From: Methylococcales bacterium
GTDB taxonomy: Bacteria > Pseudomonadota > Gammaproteobacteria > Methylococcales > Methylomonadaceae
Assembly (NCBI GenBank): GCA_028712795.1
Contig: JAQTPT010000010.1
Coordinates: 20,884-84,883, forward strand
Direction: 5' to 3'
DNA: 64,000 bases
Every line of letters begins with the position of its first letter. The stretch's first letter is position 1. The notes below the pieces were generated by a model that made no database searches, had not been told where the DNA came from, and saw only the letters and a list, made by a program, of their open reading frames with translations. Below are positions 52,901 through 61,714 of the stretch, one piece after another. The position numbers and the translations under genes are program-made.

Positions 52901-54240
52901 TCCAGATCTCGGCCAGTCTCGGCATTACCTTCTACCCGCAGCCGGAAAACATCGATGCGGATCAACTGCTGCGCCAGGCAGACCAGGCCATGTATCAGGC
53001 CAAGCTGAAGGGCAAGAACCGTTACCACGTCTTCGACGCCAAGCAGGACAGCAGCATCCGTGGCCGTCACGAAAGCCTGGAGGGTATCCGGCGCGCCCTG
53101 ACCGAACGCGAATTCATACTGTATTACCAGCCCAAGGTGAACATGCGGACGGGGGCAGTCATCGGTGCTGAAGCCCTGATCCGCTGGCAACACCCGGAAA
53201 GGGGTTTGCTGCTGCCGGATCTGTTTCTGCCGGTAATCAATAATCATCCTCTGTCCATCGAAGTCGGCGATTGGGTGATCGACAACGCCCTGACCCAGAT
53301 GACGCTCTGGCATGCCGCCGGACTGGACATTCAGGTCAGCGTCAATGTCGGCGCCCGCCAGTTGCAGCAGGCGGACTTCGTCGAGCGCCTGAGCGCCCAG
53401 TTGGCCGCGCATCCGGAAGTCATGCCCTGCTGCTTCGAACTTGAGGTGCTCGAAACCAGCGCTCTGGAGGATATCGCTTTAGTATCCCAGGTCATCGAGG
53501 CTTGCCGGGAAATGGGGGTGCTATTTGCTCTGGACGACTTCGGCACCGGCTATTCCTCACTGACCTACCTGAAACGTCTGCGCGTCGCTCAGCTCAAGAT
53601 TGACCAGAGCTTCGTGCGTGACATGTTAGACGACACAGACAACCTGGTTATTCTTGAGACCATGGTCAGCCTGGCCACGGCTTTACGCCGCCAAGTCATC
53701 GCCGAAGGGGTGGAGACTGTGGAACAGAGTGAAATGCTGCTGCAACTCGGCTGTGACCTGGCCCAGGGCTACTACATCGCCCGGCCCATGCCGGCACACG
53801 AGTTACCCGGCTGGTCGGTTGGCTGGCGGCCCGATCCGGCCTGGAGTAACCTGCCTTGCGTCAAGCACGATTATTTACCGGTGCTCTTTGCCCGCATCGA
53901 TCATCGCAATTGGATCATCGCTATCGAAGCTTTCCTCAAGGGCATGCGCGAAACGCCACCACCGCTGAATATCCACCAGTGCCGCTTCGGTCAGTGGCTG
54001 GATTCCGAAGGTCTTGCCCGCTTTGGCGCGCGGCCAGACTTCATGGCCATCAAACAAATACACCGGCAGGTGCATGCACTGGCGGTAGAGCTGTGTAAAA
54101 TCCAGGCCCGGGGACGCAAACCGGATGCGCTAGCGAGGCTGCGAGAACTCCACGATCTGAAGGATGCTTTGCTTAAACAGTTGACTCTCTTGCAGCAAAG
54201 CCAGCAGTTGGCGGGAAATGAACCTTTGAGCCAAGGCTGA
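49924..54240 (+). CDS. CHASE1-PAS-GGDEF-EAL-CZB c-di-GMP turnover protein
   Basis: 1438 residues from ATG 49924; a GTG at 49906 adds six (numbering from GTG). TM1 13-33; periplasmic CHASE1 about 60-250 (RAEGFPGYTVHP, YDMYSEPVRRAAMEQARDTG); TM2 near 320. Four PAS regions about 370-870; GGDEF with an intact RLGGDEF near 958; EAL with AEALIRW near 1087 and DDFGTGYSSL near 1210; and VIAEGVET. The last about 115 residues are a CZB-type zinc site (DHRNW ... HQCRFGQWL ... IHRQVHALA). The protein may make and degrade c-di-GMP in response to an external ligand and zinc or redox state. Confidence 0.93.
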   Translation: MLQRGIFWKTGFAWIALCIGLLVTVVASLQVKQGIEQAAEKKFAFVSDQITVKIQQRLDDHALILRGSNALFEASKSVERNEWRAYVEALRAGQIVPGAQGIGYAPVIPAAELATHIANIRAEGFPGYTVHPPGERALYVPVVYLEPFRDRNLRAFGYDMYSEPVRRAAMEQARDTGEAALSGKIELVQETGTDVQAGVLMYVPVYRNGAPRDTPGQRRAALIGWVYSPYRMNDLMAGILGAWMNHEGKTVHLRIYDGLQTTPAALLFDSNPANLPKLHALFTQQRTIGFNGHQWLLVFDYTGNQSGINYAEAWIVLAGGLLVSTLLFGLILSAINTRINAVRIARELTQEIRHSRELLKESEFRWKFAIEGSGDGLWDWNIADNTVFFSKVWKEILGFTEDEIGDGLEELTKRIHSEDAADALATLQNYLDGKTPAYASEYRVRCKDGNYKWIYDRGMLVSRNKEGKPLRMISTHRDITQRKLAEEALRISTLKYRILFESSRDALMMLAPPSWKFTGANPATLQLIGASSLAEFFTLGPWDFSPERQPDGRLSSEKIQEMNEIALREGSHFFEWECKRLDGQPFSADIMLTRIEVGGEQFLQASVRDVTRRKKAEQELRISEERLSLITASAHDAIIMLDEAGNISFWNKAAERMFGYVQEEALGHYLHTMLAPQRFREAHFQAFPHFQQTGQGAAIGKTLELAGLRKDGSEFPLDLSLSAVQEKGAWQSIGILRDITERKQAEEKLYLAASVFTQAREGIMITAADGTIIDVNKAFCDITGYSRDEVLGQNPRLLRSDLQEKEFYDAMGCDLVEQGYWFGELWNRRKNGEAYAVMQSISAVRDAQDNILQYVALFSDITPLKERERQLENIAHYDALTSLPNRVLLADRLRQNMAQARRRKQWLAVAFLDLDGFKAINDNYGHAVGDQLLIAVAKSMGQTLREGDTLARLGGDEFVAVLLDLADIETSVPMLTRLLAAIAQPMQVGVHVLQISASLGITFYPQPENIDADQLLRQADQAMYQAKLKGKNRYHVFDAKQDSSIRGRHESLEGIRRALTEREFILYYQPKVNMRTGAVIGAEALIRWQHPERGLLLPDLFLPVINNHPLSIEVGDWVIDNALTQMTLWHAAGLDIQVSVNVGARQLQQADFVERLSAQLAAHPEVMPCCFELEVLETSALEDIALVSQVIEACREMGVLFALDDFGTGYSSLTYLKRLRVAQLKIDQSFVRDMLDDTDNLVILETMVSLATALRRQVIAEGVETVEQSEMLLQLGCDLAQGYYIARPMPAHELPGWSVGWRPDPAWSNLPCVKHDYLPVLFARIDHRNWIIAIEAFLKGMRETPPPLNIHQCRFGQWLDSEGLARFGARPDFMAIKQIHRQVHALAVELCKIQARGRKPDALARLRELHDLKDALLKQLTLLQQSQQLAGNEPLSQG

Positions 54241-54281
54241 CGGGCGCGATTAGTCAATTTCTGTAAAGGTCTGTAATCGCA

Positions 54282-54526
54282 ATGGGGGCCAAGGATCTGA
54301 ACGGCCGTTACCAACTGGCCAATAAGAAAATGGAAATGCGTCAGACTGCCTATCTCAAATTATTCAAACATCAACTTTCCAAAAATAGTATTAGCGAAAT
54401 CAGAGAGGCAACCAATAAAGCATGGGTCTTAGGCAATATCGATTAAAACAACTCATTCAAGAGCAGTTAGGAAGGCGGTTTGAGCCCAAAGCCAGAGGCG
54501 GGGGACAGGAAATCAGAGCACCTTAA
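54282..54526 (+). pseudogene. RAYT (REP-associated Y1 transposase) C-terminal remnant
   Basis: The plus strand encodes MRQTAYLKLFKHQLSKNSIS then EIREATNKAWVLGNID and a stop; after a frameshift LKQLIQEQLGRRFEPKARGG follows. YLxLF...EIREATNKAWVLG...QLGRR-xPxxRGG is the C-terminal signature of IS200-like RAYT transposases. The catalytic HUH part is missing. The rest of 54241-54638 shows nothing. A RAYT relic fits the REP-like palindromes elsewhere in the window. Confidence 0.65.
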
Positions 54527-54638
54527 TTCTAACCGGGTCTTTGCTCTTGGCGGAAAAGCATCATCCTGACCGCATTGGGTATCTGGATGCGCATTACTGG
54601 CCACCCCTGACTGACTTCTTTTTAAGGTTAATCTGCAA

Positions 54639-55205
54639 TCAGGAATTAAGCTTATTCATCACAGCCGCCATATCGCCGCTAGCCATTTGACCGATATAGC
54701 TTCGGCTTAAATCAAACACGTTGACCAGCATTTCCCATTCCGGCTTCGAGGGCGGGGACAATACAAAATCAACAACGGCTTTTCCGGCAGGCGGGCGGCC
54801 AATGCCAATTCTCAGGCGATAAAACGCTTTTGATCCCAAGTGCGCGATAATGTCCCTTAAACCGTTGTGACCGGCATGACCGCCGTCTTGCTTAAGCTTT
54901 ACAACGCCCGGATTGAAATCCAGCTCATCATGGACGACAAGAATTTCTTCAGGAAGTAATTTGTAATATCGGGCGATTTTGCCGACAGACTGGCCGCTTC
55001 TATTCATAAAAGTGTCCGGCTTTAACAGCATGATTTTTCCGTTTGCAACGCTGCCCTCTGCAAACAAACCTTGAAACCTTGGCTGATTAGTCCAGGTACA
55101 ACCCAAATCCCGTGCCAAGGCATCTAAAAACAAAAACCCGGCATTGTGCCGGGTTTTTTCGTACTGCTGGCCCGGATTACCCAAGCCAACGATAAGCTTA
55201 ATCAT
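54639..55205 (-). CDS. pth: Peptidyl-tRNA hydrolase
   Basis: 188 residues. LIVGLGNPGQQYEKTRHNAG contains the catalytic His; LLKPDTFMNRSGQSV, VVHDELDFNPG and GGHAGHNGLRDI complete the motif set. Releases tRNA from dropped peptidyl-tRNA. It follows rplY by 21 bp in the conserved prs-rplY-pth order. A terminator-like hairpin lies inside its first 25 codons (see separate entry). Confidence 0.96.
   Translation of the reverse strand: MIKLIVGLGNPGQQYEKTRHNAGFLFLDALARDLGCTWTNQPRFQGLFAEGSVANGKIMLLKPDTFMNRSGQSVGKIARYYKLLPEEILVVHDELDFNPGVVKLKQDGGHAGHNGLRDIIAHLGSKAFYRLRIGIGRPPAGKAVVDFVLSPPSKPEWEMLVNVFDLSRSYIGQMASGDMAAVMNKLNS
55132..55158 (-). terminator. Terminator-like hairpin embedded in the pth coding start
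   Basis: AAAAACCCGGCA and TGCCGGGTTTTT form a perfect 12-bp stem with a 3-nt loop; on the sense (minus) strand a GTTTTT run follows. It falls in the codons of the conserved TRHNAGFLFL segment, 69 bp after the rplY stop. It could terminate or attenuate transcription between rplY and pth. Confidence 0.5.
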
Positions 55206-55226
55206 CTTTATGATAGAGCGGCAGCA

Positions 55227-55835
55227 TTAGACAACTGCTACAGAATCGTCTTTGCTGGCTTTTGAAGCCATCATGGAAACGACGGGTAAATTATGCTCGG
55301 AGCCTTGAGCCAAAACCACAATATCAACGCCGGCTGGCAAAATAATATCTGAAAGGTGAATGGTTTCGCCAATATCCAGAGTAGCCAGATCGACTTCAAT
55401 AAATTCAGGCAACGCTGAAGGCAAGCATGTAACCTCTACATCAACCATGGAATGGGTTGCAATACCGCCTTTTTTTCCACCAATGGACGTTTGTTCATTA
55501 GTAAAATGCAAGGGTACATGCACTTTTACTGTTTCAGACATGCTAACCCGAAGAAAATCCAGATGTAAAATCTGAAATTTTGCAGGGTTGCGTTGCACAC
55601 CTTTCAGAATGGCCTGCTCCGTTTTTCCATCGACAGTCACATCCAGAACGTGCGAATAAACCGCTTCATGCTCAAGATGTTTAATGACTTCGTTATGGTT
55701 TAAAACCAGCATTTGAGGCTCTCTATGCCCACCGTATATCACTGCGGGCACATTTCCTTGACGACGCGCGCGTTTCGCGGCGCTCTTGCCTGATGGCCCA
55801 CGACTTTCAGCAACAAATTCAAACACCTTTGACAT
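55227..55835 (-). CDS. rplY: 50S ribosomal protein L25 (Ctc type)
   Basis: 202 residues: an L25 N-domain that binds 5S rRNA (FEFVAESRGPSGKSAAKRAR, NVPAVIYGGHREPQML, LKGVQRNPAKFQILHLDFLR) and a Ctc-type C-terminal beta domain (VPLHFTNEQTSIGGKKGG, IHLSDIILPAGVD). Part of the prs-rplY-pth block. ATG at 55833-55835. Confidence 0.95.
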   Translation of the reverse strand: MSKVFEFVAESRGPSGKSAAKRARRQGNVPAVIYGGHREPQMLVLNHNEVIKHLEHEAVYSHVLDVTVDGKTEQAILKGVQRNPAKFQILHLDFLRVSMSETVKVHVPLHFTNEQTSIGGKKGGIATHSMVDVEVTCLPSALPEFIEVDLATLDIGETIHLSDIILPAGVDIVVLAQGSEHNLPVVSMMASKASKDDSVAVV

Positions 55836-55917
55836 TTTTCCTCACCATTTTTCTGAAGTCCGCACTCTGAAAGCACGCACATTAAATTCTAATCAACAAC
55901 CATTAGCCGATGTATCG

Positions 55918-56871
55918 CTAATCTACATAAAGCGAACTAACCGACTCACCCACTGCAATTCGTCTTATTGTCTCAGCCAACATTTCTGCAACGCTAAGCT
56001 GTCTTATTTTTCCGGACTGAGCCGCTTCCTGATTCAGCGGTATAGTATCCGTAACGACCAACTCATCAAGCACGGAACCATTCAAGTTTTTCATGGCATT
56101 GCCTGATAACACTGCATGAGTACAATAGGCAACCACTTTTGTTGCGCCGTGTTTTTTCAACGCGGTAGCGGCGTGGCACAAAGTGCCTGCCGTATCAACC
56201 AAATCGTCAATAAGGACACAGGTACGACCATCAACATCACCAATAATGTGCATAATCTCCGAGACGTTGGCCTTGGGCCTGCGCTTATCGATAATGGCAA
56301 GATCCGCATCATCAAGGCGTTTGGCAAGGGCCCGCGCCCTAACAACGCCACCAACATCCGGTGAAACAACAATCAGATCTTTATATTGTTGCCGCCACAC
56401 ATCACCTAAAAGGAGGGGTGATGAATAAACATTATCCACGGGAATATCAAAAAACCCCTGAATCTGGTCGGCATGCAAATCAACGGTTAAAACACGGTGC
56501 GCGCCAGATTGCTCAATCATTCTGGCAACCAGCTTGGCGCTGATTGGCACCCGGGCTGACCGCGAGCGTCTATCTTGCCGCGCATAGCCATAATAGGGCA
56601 GCACAGCAGTAATCCGTGATGCCGATGCGCGTTTGAGCGCGTCAATCATCACCAATAATTCCATTAAATTTTCGTTAGTGGGCGAACAGGTGGGCTGAAT
56701 AATGAAAACATCCTTGCCACGGACATTTTCTTCAATTTCTACCGCAATTTCCCCGTCACTAAATCTACCGACAGTCGCCATGCCCAAGCGCATGTTAAGC
56801 TTCTTAACTATACCGTCTGATAAAGCTAGGTTTGCATTTCCAGAAAACACCATCATAGAGGTGTCATTCAT
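55918..56871 (-). CDS. prs: Ribose-phosphate pyrophosphokinase
   Basis: 317 residues. PRPP synthetase signatures: [57 protein letters not shown], and the PRPP loop [13 protein letters not shown]. Makes PRPP for nucleotides, His and Trp. Located 39 bp from tRNA-Gln, as in many gammaproteobacteria. Confidence 0.96.
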   Translation of the reverse strand: MNDTSMMVFSGNANLALSDGIVKKLNMRLGMATVGRFSDGEIAVEIEENVRGKDVFIIQPTCSPTNENLMELLVMIDALKRASASRITAVLPYYGYARQDRRSRSARVPISAKLVARMIEQSGAHRVLTVDLHADQIQGFFDIPVDNVYSSPLLLGDVWRQQYKDLIVVSPDVGGVVRARALAKRLDDADLAIIDKRRPKANVSEIMHIIGDVDGRTCVLIDDLVDTAGTLCHAATALKKHGATKVVAYCTHAVLSGNAMKNLNGSVLDELVVTDTIPLNQEAAQSGKIRQLSVAEMLAETIRRIAVGESVSSLYVD

Positions 56872-56910
56872 TCAAGTACTCCACACGAATCTAACTTAAA
56901 TGGATATAAA

Positions 56911-56985
56911 TGGCTGGGTCGCAAGGATTCGAACCTTGGTATGCGGAGATCAAAACCCCGTGCCTTACCGCTTGGCGACGACCCA
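56911..56985 (-). tRNA. tRNA-Gln (anticodon TTG)
   Basis: 75 nt with encoded CCA. TGGGTCG/CGACCCA acceptor stem, D-loop CCAAGCGGTAAGGC, anticodon loop TTTTGAT (TTG), T-loop GGTTCGAATCC. Lies between ispE and prs. Confidence 0.97.
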
Positions 56986-56989
56986 ATAA

Positions 56990-57874
56990 TTATGATATGT
57001 ATTTGCCAGTCTTCAGCTTTGAAGACAAAGGCGATTCATTTACGCCTTTAGCCAGATAAACCTGCCACCTGTTGTTTTTAAGTGACTCGCTGGCATTGAA
57101 TGCTGCAACTTCTGAATCAAACTGGGCAAATACACAAGCTCCTGTTCCCGTTAGCCTTGCCTCTGAAAACACCGACAACGCAACCAACGCGTCTTTAACA
57201 GGCTGATATCGCTCACAAACCACTTCAGCACAATCGTTTTGATGCTGGCCTGCTATAAAGTCGGCTATTTTGATTGATTTGCTATTCCGTGTCAAATTTT
57301 TAGCAGAAAATATTTCTTTAGTGTTCACATGGCATTCGGGCTTGATAACGACAACCCATTGCTCTCCAGGATTTATCTCCTCCAATTTTTCCCCAACACC
57401 TTCTGCCCATGCTGAATGGCCATATACAAATACAGGCACGTCAGCGCCCAGAGCCAACCCAAGCGCCATCAATTTTTCAACTGACAGACCGAGCCTCCAA
57501 AGTGAATTTAACACCACCAAAGCCGTTGCGGCATCAGAGCTGCCACCGCCCAAGCCGCCGCCCATCGGCAGGTTTTTTTCCACCTCAATGCGCACGCCTG
57601 CGGTGCAGCCTGTTTCTGCTTTTAACAGATTTGCAGCCCGTATCGTTAAATCATCTGCCTCTGGCACATCTGGAAGTGTATTTTGCAAACTTACCCGCCC
57701 ATCTTCAACAGGATGAAAGGTGATCCAGTCACACAAGTCTATAAATTGAAACACCGTTTGCAGCAAATGGTAACCATCAGGCCTCTGACCAACAATCCGC
57801 AGCATTAAATTTAATTTTGCCGGAGCAGGCCATCTCTCCGCCCAAGCCAACTGATTAAATTGGTTTTGTGACAT
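56990..57874 (-). CDS. ispE: 4-diphosphocytidyl-2-C-methyl-D-erythritol kinase
   Basis: 294 residues, GHMP kinase. PAPAKLNLMLRIVGQRPDGY, the ATP-binding PMGGGLGGGSSDAATALV, and LTGTGACVFAQF are diagnostic. It acts in the MEP isoprenoid pathway. The start overlaps the lolB stop by 20 bp, and tRNA-Gln begins 4 bp after its stop. Confidence 0.95.
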   Translation of the reverse strand: MSQNQFNQLAWAERWPAPAKLNLMLRIVGQRPDGYHLLQTVFQFIDLCDWITFHPVEDGRVSLQNTLPDVPEADDLTIRAANLLKAETGCTAGVRIEVEKNLPMGGGLGGGSSDAATALVVLNSLWRLGLSVEKLMALGLALGADVPVFVYGHSAWAEGVGEKLEEINPGEQWVVVIKPECHVNTKEIFSAKNLTRNSKSIKIADFIAGQHQNDCAEVVCERYQPVKDALVALSVFSEARLTGTGACVFAQFDSEVAAFNASESLKNNRWQVYLAKGVNESPLSSKLKTGKYIS

Positions 57875-58448
57875 TTAAAACCCATTGATCTATAAATAAT
57901 TTTAATTTGACCTGCTCATTTTTAACGGTGATGTTACGTGGCATGGACTGGTCATTGACGAACTGCATCTGTTTATATTCAATAAGCCATCCGGCCTGCT
58001 TAAAACCAGTGGCAGTCTCTACAAACGAGCTGCTTGGCTCAGGCAAACCCACCACCCAATAACGCAAGGAATGCACCGGGACAAACATGCCCAGTTGCTG
58101 GTTTATAAACGCTTCCGGCTGTGATGATGACTGCGCCTTTCCGTCCCCGCGATCTAAGGTGACTAAATTGCCCGTTAATTGAATGACGGTTGCGCCCTGC
58201 CCTAATGGGCCGGATAGCTTTATCCGCTCATCATACGGAGTATGTACCCAGTTTATATTTGCCGACCAGGAATCATTTTTTCCGGTTATCGCCAACCGGC
58301 CATTAAACGACCAGCGCTCCAGCTTGTACAGATGCGCCCTTGCCGTCTTTGAATATTGGGCTTCCGGCACCACTGGCGCAGTGGAGCAGCCTGTCAGAAT
58401 CACTACAAGGCACAACAAACCCAACCATTTTACTTTACTGGCCAACAT
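57855..58448 (-). CDS. lolB: Outer-membrane lipoprotein receptor LolB
   Basis: 197 residues. Lipoprotein signal LVVILTGCSTAPV; LolB features WSFNGRLAITGKNDSWSANI, WVHTPYDERIKLSGPLGQGA, SLRYWVVGLPEP. It receives lipoproteins from LolA and inserts them in the outer membrane. Two bases after the TPR gene stop and overlapping ispE: one operon. Confidence 0.94.
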   Translation of the reverse strand: MLASKVKWLGLLCLVVILTGCSTAPVVPEAQYSKTARAHLYKLERWSFNGRLAITGKNDSWSANINWVHTPYDERIKLSGPLGQGATVIQLTGNLVTLDRGDGKAQSSSQPEAFINQQLGMFVPVHSLRYWVVGLPEPSSSFVETATGFKQAGWLIEYKQMQFVNDQSMPRNITVKNEQVKLKLFIDQWVLNVTKPI

Positions 58449-58450
58449 TA

Positions 58451-60196
58451 TTATTTTGCGCCGCCCATCACTCTTCGTTGAAAATCCCTTAGATATTCAT
58501 CATTCGGCGAGTCTTTAATCGCATTCCTAAATAATTTTTTAGCCTCATCTTTTCTGCCTAGAGCCCATAACACCTCGGCAAGATGCGCCGCTATTTCGTT
58601 CTCCTGTTGTTTTTCATACGCTTGCTGTAAATAAACCCGAGCTTTTTCAGTATTCCCCAACTTAAACTGTAGCCAGCCATAACTATCGATAACAACGGCC
58701 TCGTTCGGTGCAAGCGCAAGCGCTTTTTGGAGGTATTTTTCCGCGTCGGCATAGCGGCTGGGCTTGTTAAGCAGAGTGTATCCCAAGGCATTTAACGCCT
58801 CGACATTTTCAGGATCCATTGCCAATATCTTCTGCAGATCCTCTTCGGCTATTTCTGGCTTATCAAGACGCTCCGCCATCAATGCGTGGGTATACAACAA
58901 TTCTTTTTGATCAGGAAATTCATCCAGCGCGTTGCTCAATAGATTAAACGCTTTATCATACTGCTTTTGCTGACTGTAAAACTCTGCCTGCACCAACACC
59001 AGCCGCAGCTTCTCTTTTGGGAATTTTGCCGCCAAAAGACTTAATCGTGAATTAGCCTCATTGAATTGCTTGTCTTTTTCAAGCAAAGAAATCGCTGCAA
59101 TCGACGCGTCAAAAACAAGCGGCCCATCCGTCACTTTATCGAACCAGTCCAGCGCTTTTTTAATATGACCCTTTTTTTCTTCTATTTTGCCCAAATAAAA
59201 ACTGGCCTGATACTGCCATTCAGGTTGCTCCAGCATCTTTTTAAAGCTGTCTTCGGCCTGTTCATCCTGATCTAATTGCAAATGCACCAATCCGACCGCA
59301 AACTGACTTTCGAAATCCTTGGGATCAGCCGCTATCATACCCTCATAGACCGCCATCGCTTCTTCATAGTCCTCTGCTTTTATTAGCACTTGCGCAAGCA
59401 TTTTGTTAATTTTTTTACTGCCCGGGTACTTAACCGACGCATCTTTTAGCAGCGCTTTTGCTTTCTTCAAGTCTCCTGAAAATACGGCAATCTGCGCTTG
59501 AAAAACCAGCGCTTTATCCCATCCCGGCTTCGCCTTAAGTGCCTGCTGTATTTTGATTTGCGCCAGATTTTTATCTTTATCCTGCGCAGCGAGCAACGCC
59601 TGCATAAAATAAATCTCAGCCTGATCAGGATGTTGTTTCGATAAAGTATCCAGTGCTTCATCCACCGCCTCGATCTTGCCTTCTTTTTGCAGTACGCCAG
59701 CCAATTCAAGCAGAGAATTTTCGAAACCGGCCGGATCAGCAGCCAGCATTACATTAAGGTGCGCACCGGCGGCTGTCTTATTGCCAGACCTTAGCGCCAA
59801 TAATGCAGCAATTTTTCTTGCTGTTAGGTTTTTGGGGTCTTGGCGTAACCACAAATTAACCGCCTCGTTTGTTTTATTAGTATTTTTCATGTACATGGCG
59901 ATCATTGTCGCCCTTTCGGCAAACCTCGGGTCATGCGTCCGCTTCGCGGCTTCCAGATAACCCTCCAGGGCAATATTATATTGCCCCCTCTGCCCGGCAA
60001 TCTCTGCCGTCAATAGTGTAAAAAGCACATCAGGGTCTATTGACGTTTTTGATTCTTTTAGTTGAGTTTTTTCTTTAGTCCCAGCTATTTTAACGGGCTC
60101 ACCGGATGCTTTTAAATCACGCGGCTTTGCAGGCGAATCGGCGCAACCATTAAGCACAACCAGGGTTATTACAGAAAGCAATTTAAAAATTAGCAC
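58451..60196 (-). CDS. TPR-repeat lipoprotein upstream of lolB
   Basis: 581 residues from a GTG at 60194-60196 with AGGA 6 bp upstream; a TTG two codons earlier would sit on that site. The lipoprotein signal ends in VVLNGCADS. The body is a solenoid of about 12 tetratricopeptide repeats (for example LLEQPEWQYQASFYLGKIEE and LQKALALAPNEAVVIDSYGW). The gene is commonly found before lolB in gammaproteobacteria. It is probably an outer-membrane scaffold in envelope biogenesis; exact role unknown. Confidence 0.88.
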   Translation of the reverse strand: MLIFKLLSVITLVVLNGCADSPAKPRDLKASGEPVKIAGTKEKTQLKESKTSIDPDVLFTLLTAEIAGQRGQYNIALEGYLEAAKRTHDPRFAERATMIAMYMKNTNKTNEAVNLWLRQDPKNLTARKIAALLALRSGNKTAAGAHLNVMLAADPAGFENSLLELAGVLQKEGKIEAVDEALDTLSKQHPDQAEIYFMQALLAAQDKDKNLAQIKIQQALKAKPGWDKALVFQAQIAVFSGDLKKAKALLKDASVKYPGSKKINKMLAQVLIKAEDYEEAMAVYEGMIAADPKDFESQFAVGLVHLQLDQDEQAEDSFKKMLEQPEWQYQASFYLGKIEEKKGHIKKALDWFDKVTDGPLVFDASIAAISLLEKDKQFNEANSRLSLLAAKFPKEKLRLVLVQAEFYSQQKQYDKAFNLLSNALDEFPDQKELLYTHALMAERLDKPEIAEEDLQKILAMDPENVEALNALGYTLLNKPSRYADAEKYLQKALALAPNEAVVIDSYGWLQFKLGNTEKARVYLQQAYEKQQENEIAAHLAEVLWALGRKDEAKKLFRNAIKDSPNDEYLRDFQRRVMGGAK

Positions 60197-60454
60197 ATAC
60201 AATCCTATTTATTACTCAACACACAATCGCAATAGGTTATCAGAAAAACCCGTCGATTTAGACTGCTGATTTATTCCAGTGGTATAAAGTTATTATATTT
60301 CTTAAAAAACGACGACATAATATACGTGGATTTTAGATAAAAGCGATGACGTTAAGGTGTAAAATATCAGACAAAAAACGAAAAAAGTATTATCTTTGAT
60401 CTTGCGTCCTGGCATTTTTGCACAACATTAAACTTTATTTAATCATATTAGATC

Positions 60455-61714
60455 ATGACTTTTCTTGCAGTAGGGATAAATTACAATACCGCGCCGGTTT
60501 CCATCCGTGAACGCCTGTCATACCCTGCCGACAGACTCGAAACATCGTTGAAAGAGTTATGGCGCCTCAAGGAAATCAATGAGGCCGCGATTCTTTCAAC
60601 GTGCAACCGCACCGAATTTTACTGCACATCAACCACCACCAACCAGCAAATCCTGATTGATTGGGTTGCCCAAAGCAAACACATCAATGTTTCGGATTTT
60701 GCGCCATACCTGTATAGCTATACTGACAGCTCCGTGTGCCGCCATATATTCCGGGTCGCTTGCGGATTGGACTCAATGATTTTGGGCGAACCGCAAATTC
60801 TCGGGCAAATGAAAACAGCCTACCAGGCCGCTTGCGATGCCGGCACTTTAGGCAAACGGTTAGGTAAGCTTTTTCAGCACACATTTACCGCGGCCAAAAA
60901 AGTGCGCACCGATACCGCTATTGGTTCCAGCCCCGTATCAGTTGCCTTCGCCGCCGTTCAACTGGCTCAACAAATCTTCGACAAACTCAGCGAACAGACC
61001 GCTTTGCTGATAGGCGCGGGTGAAACCATAGAGCTGGCGGCGCGGCACTTATCCCAGCAAGGCATAGGCCGCATTATTATCGCTAACCGCACCTACGATA
61101 AAGCGCATACCCTGGCGGCGCAGTTCAATGGCTATGCGATTGCTTTGTCGGAATTGCCAACCCATCTGGCTGAAGCCGATATCGTCATTTCTTCAACTGC
61201 CAGTCAATTGCCGATTCTGGGCAAAGGCCGCGTGGAAAGCGCCCTTAAAAAGCGCAAACATAAGCCCATGTTTATGGTGGATTTGGCCGTGCCACGCGAT
61301 ATTGAAGCGGAAGTCGAGCAACTGAGGGATGTTTACCTTTACACCGTTGACGACCTCCAAAACACCATTGACCAGAACATGAACTCGCGCCGGCTGGCCG
61401 CGGAACAGGCTGAAGAAATAATCGACACTCAGGTTGATTATTTTTTAGCCTGGTTACGCGCCCAGGGCGCCCAATCCACGATTCAGGATTACCGCCATCA
61501 AGCGGAACAGTCACGCGATGAAGCCTTACAAAAAGCCCTGGCGCTTTTGAAAAGCGGCGTCCCTGCTGAAGAAGCGCTCAACCGGCTCGCTTATAGCCTT
61601 ACCAACAAACTCATTCACACGCCCAGCACCCAAATCAGGGCAGCCGCCGAAAACGAACGCCACGATTTGATCACCGCTGCCCGCGAAATTTTTAAACTAA
61701 CCAAATCTCAATGA
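60455..61714 (+). CDS. hemA: Glutamyl-tRNA reductase
   Basis: 419 residues. [30 protein letters not shown] with the catalytic Cys, [17 protein letters not shown] and the NADP fold [16 protein letters not shown] are typical. First step of tetrapyrrole synthesis from Glu-tRNA. Divergent from the lolB operon (gap 60197-60454). Overlaps prfA by ATGA. Confidence 0.96.
   Translation: MTFLAVGINYNTAPVSIRERLSYPADRLETSLKELWRLKEINEAAILSTCNRTEFYCTSTTTNQQILIDWVAQSKHINVSDFAPYLYSYTDSSVCRHIFRVACGLDSMILGEPQILGQMKTAYQAACDAGTLGKRLGKLFQHTFTAAKKVRTDTAIGSSPVSVAFAAVQLAQQIFDKLSEQTALLIGAGETIELAARHLSQQGIGRIIIANRTYDKAHTLAAQFNGYAIALSELPTHLAEADIVISSTASQLPILGKGRVESALKKRKHKPMFMVDLAVPRDIEAEVEQLRDVYLYTVDDLQNTIDQNMNSRRLAAEQAEEIIDTQVDYFLAWLRAQGAQSTIQDYRHQAEQSRDEALQKALALLKSGVPAEEALNRLAYSLTNKLIHTPSTQIRAAAENERHDLITAAREIFKLTKSQ

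Noticed and set aside
52561..53412. 283-codon open frame antisense to the GGDEF-EAL region
   Set aside because: Shadow frame on a GC-rich gene; no ribosome site or family features.
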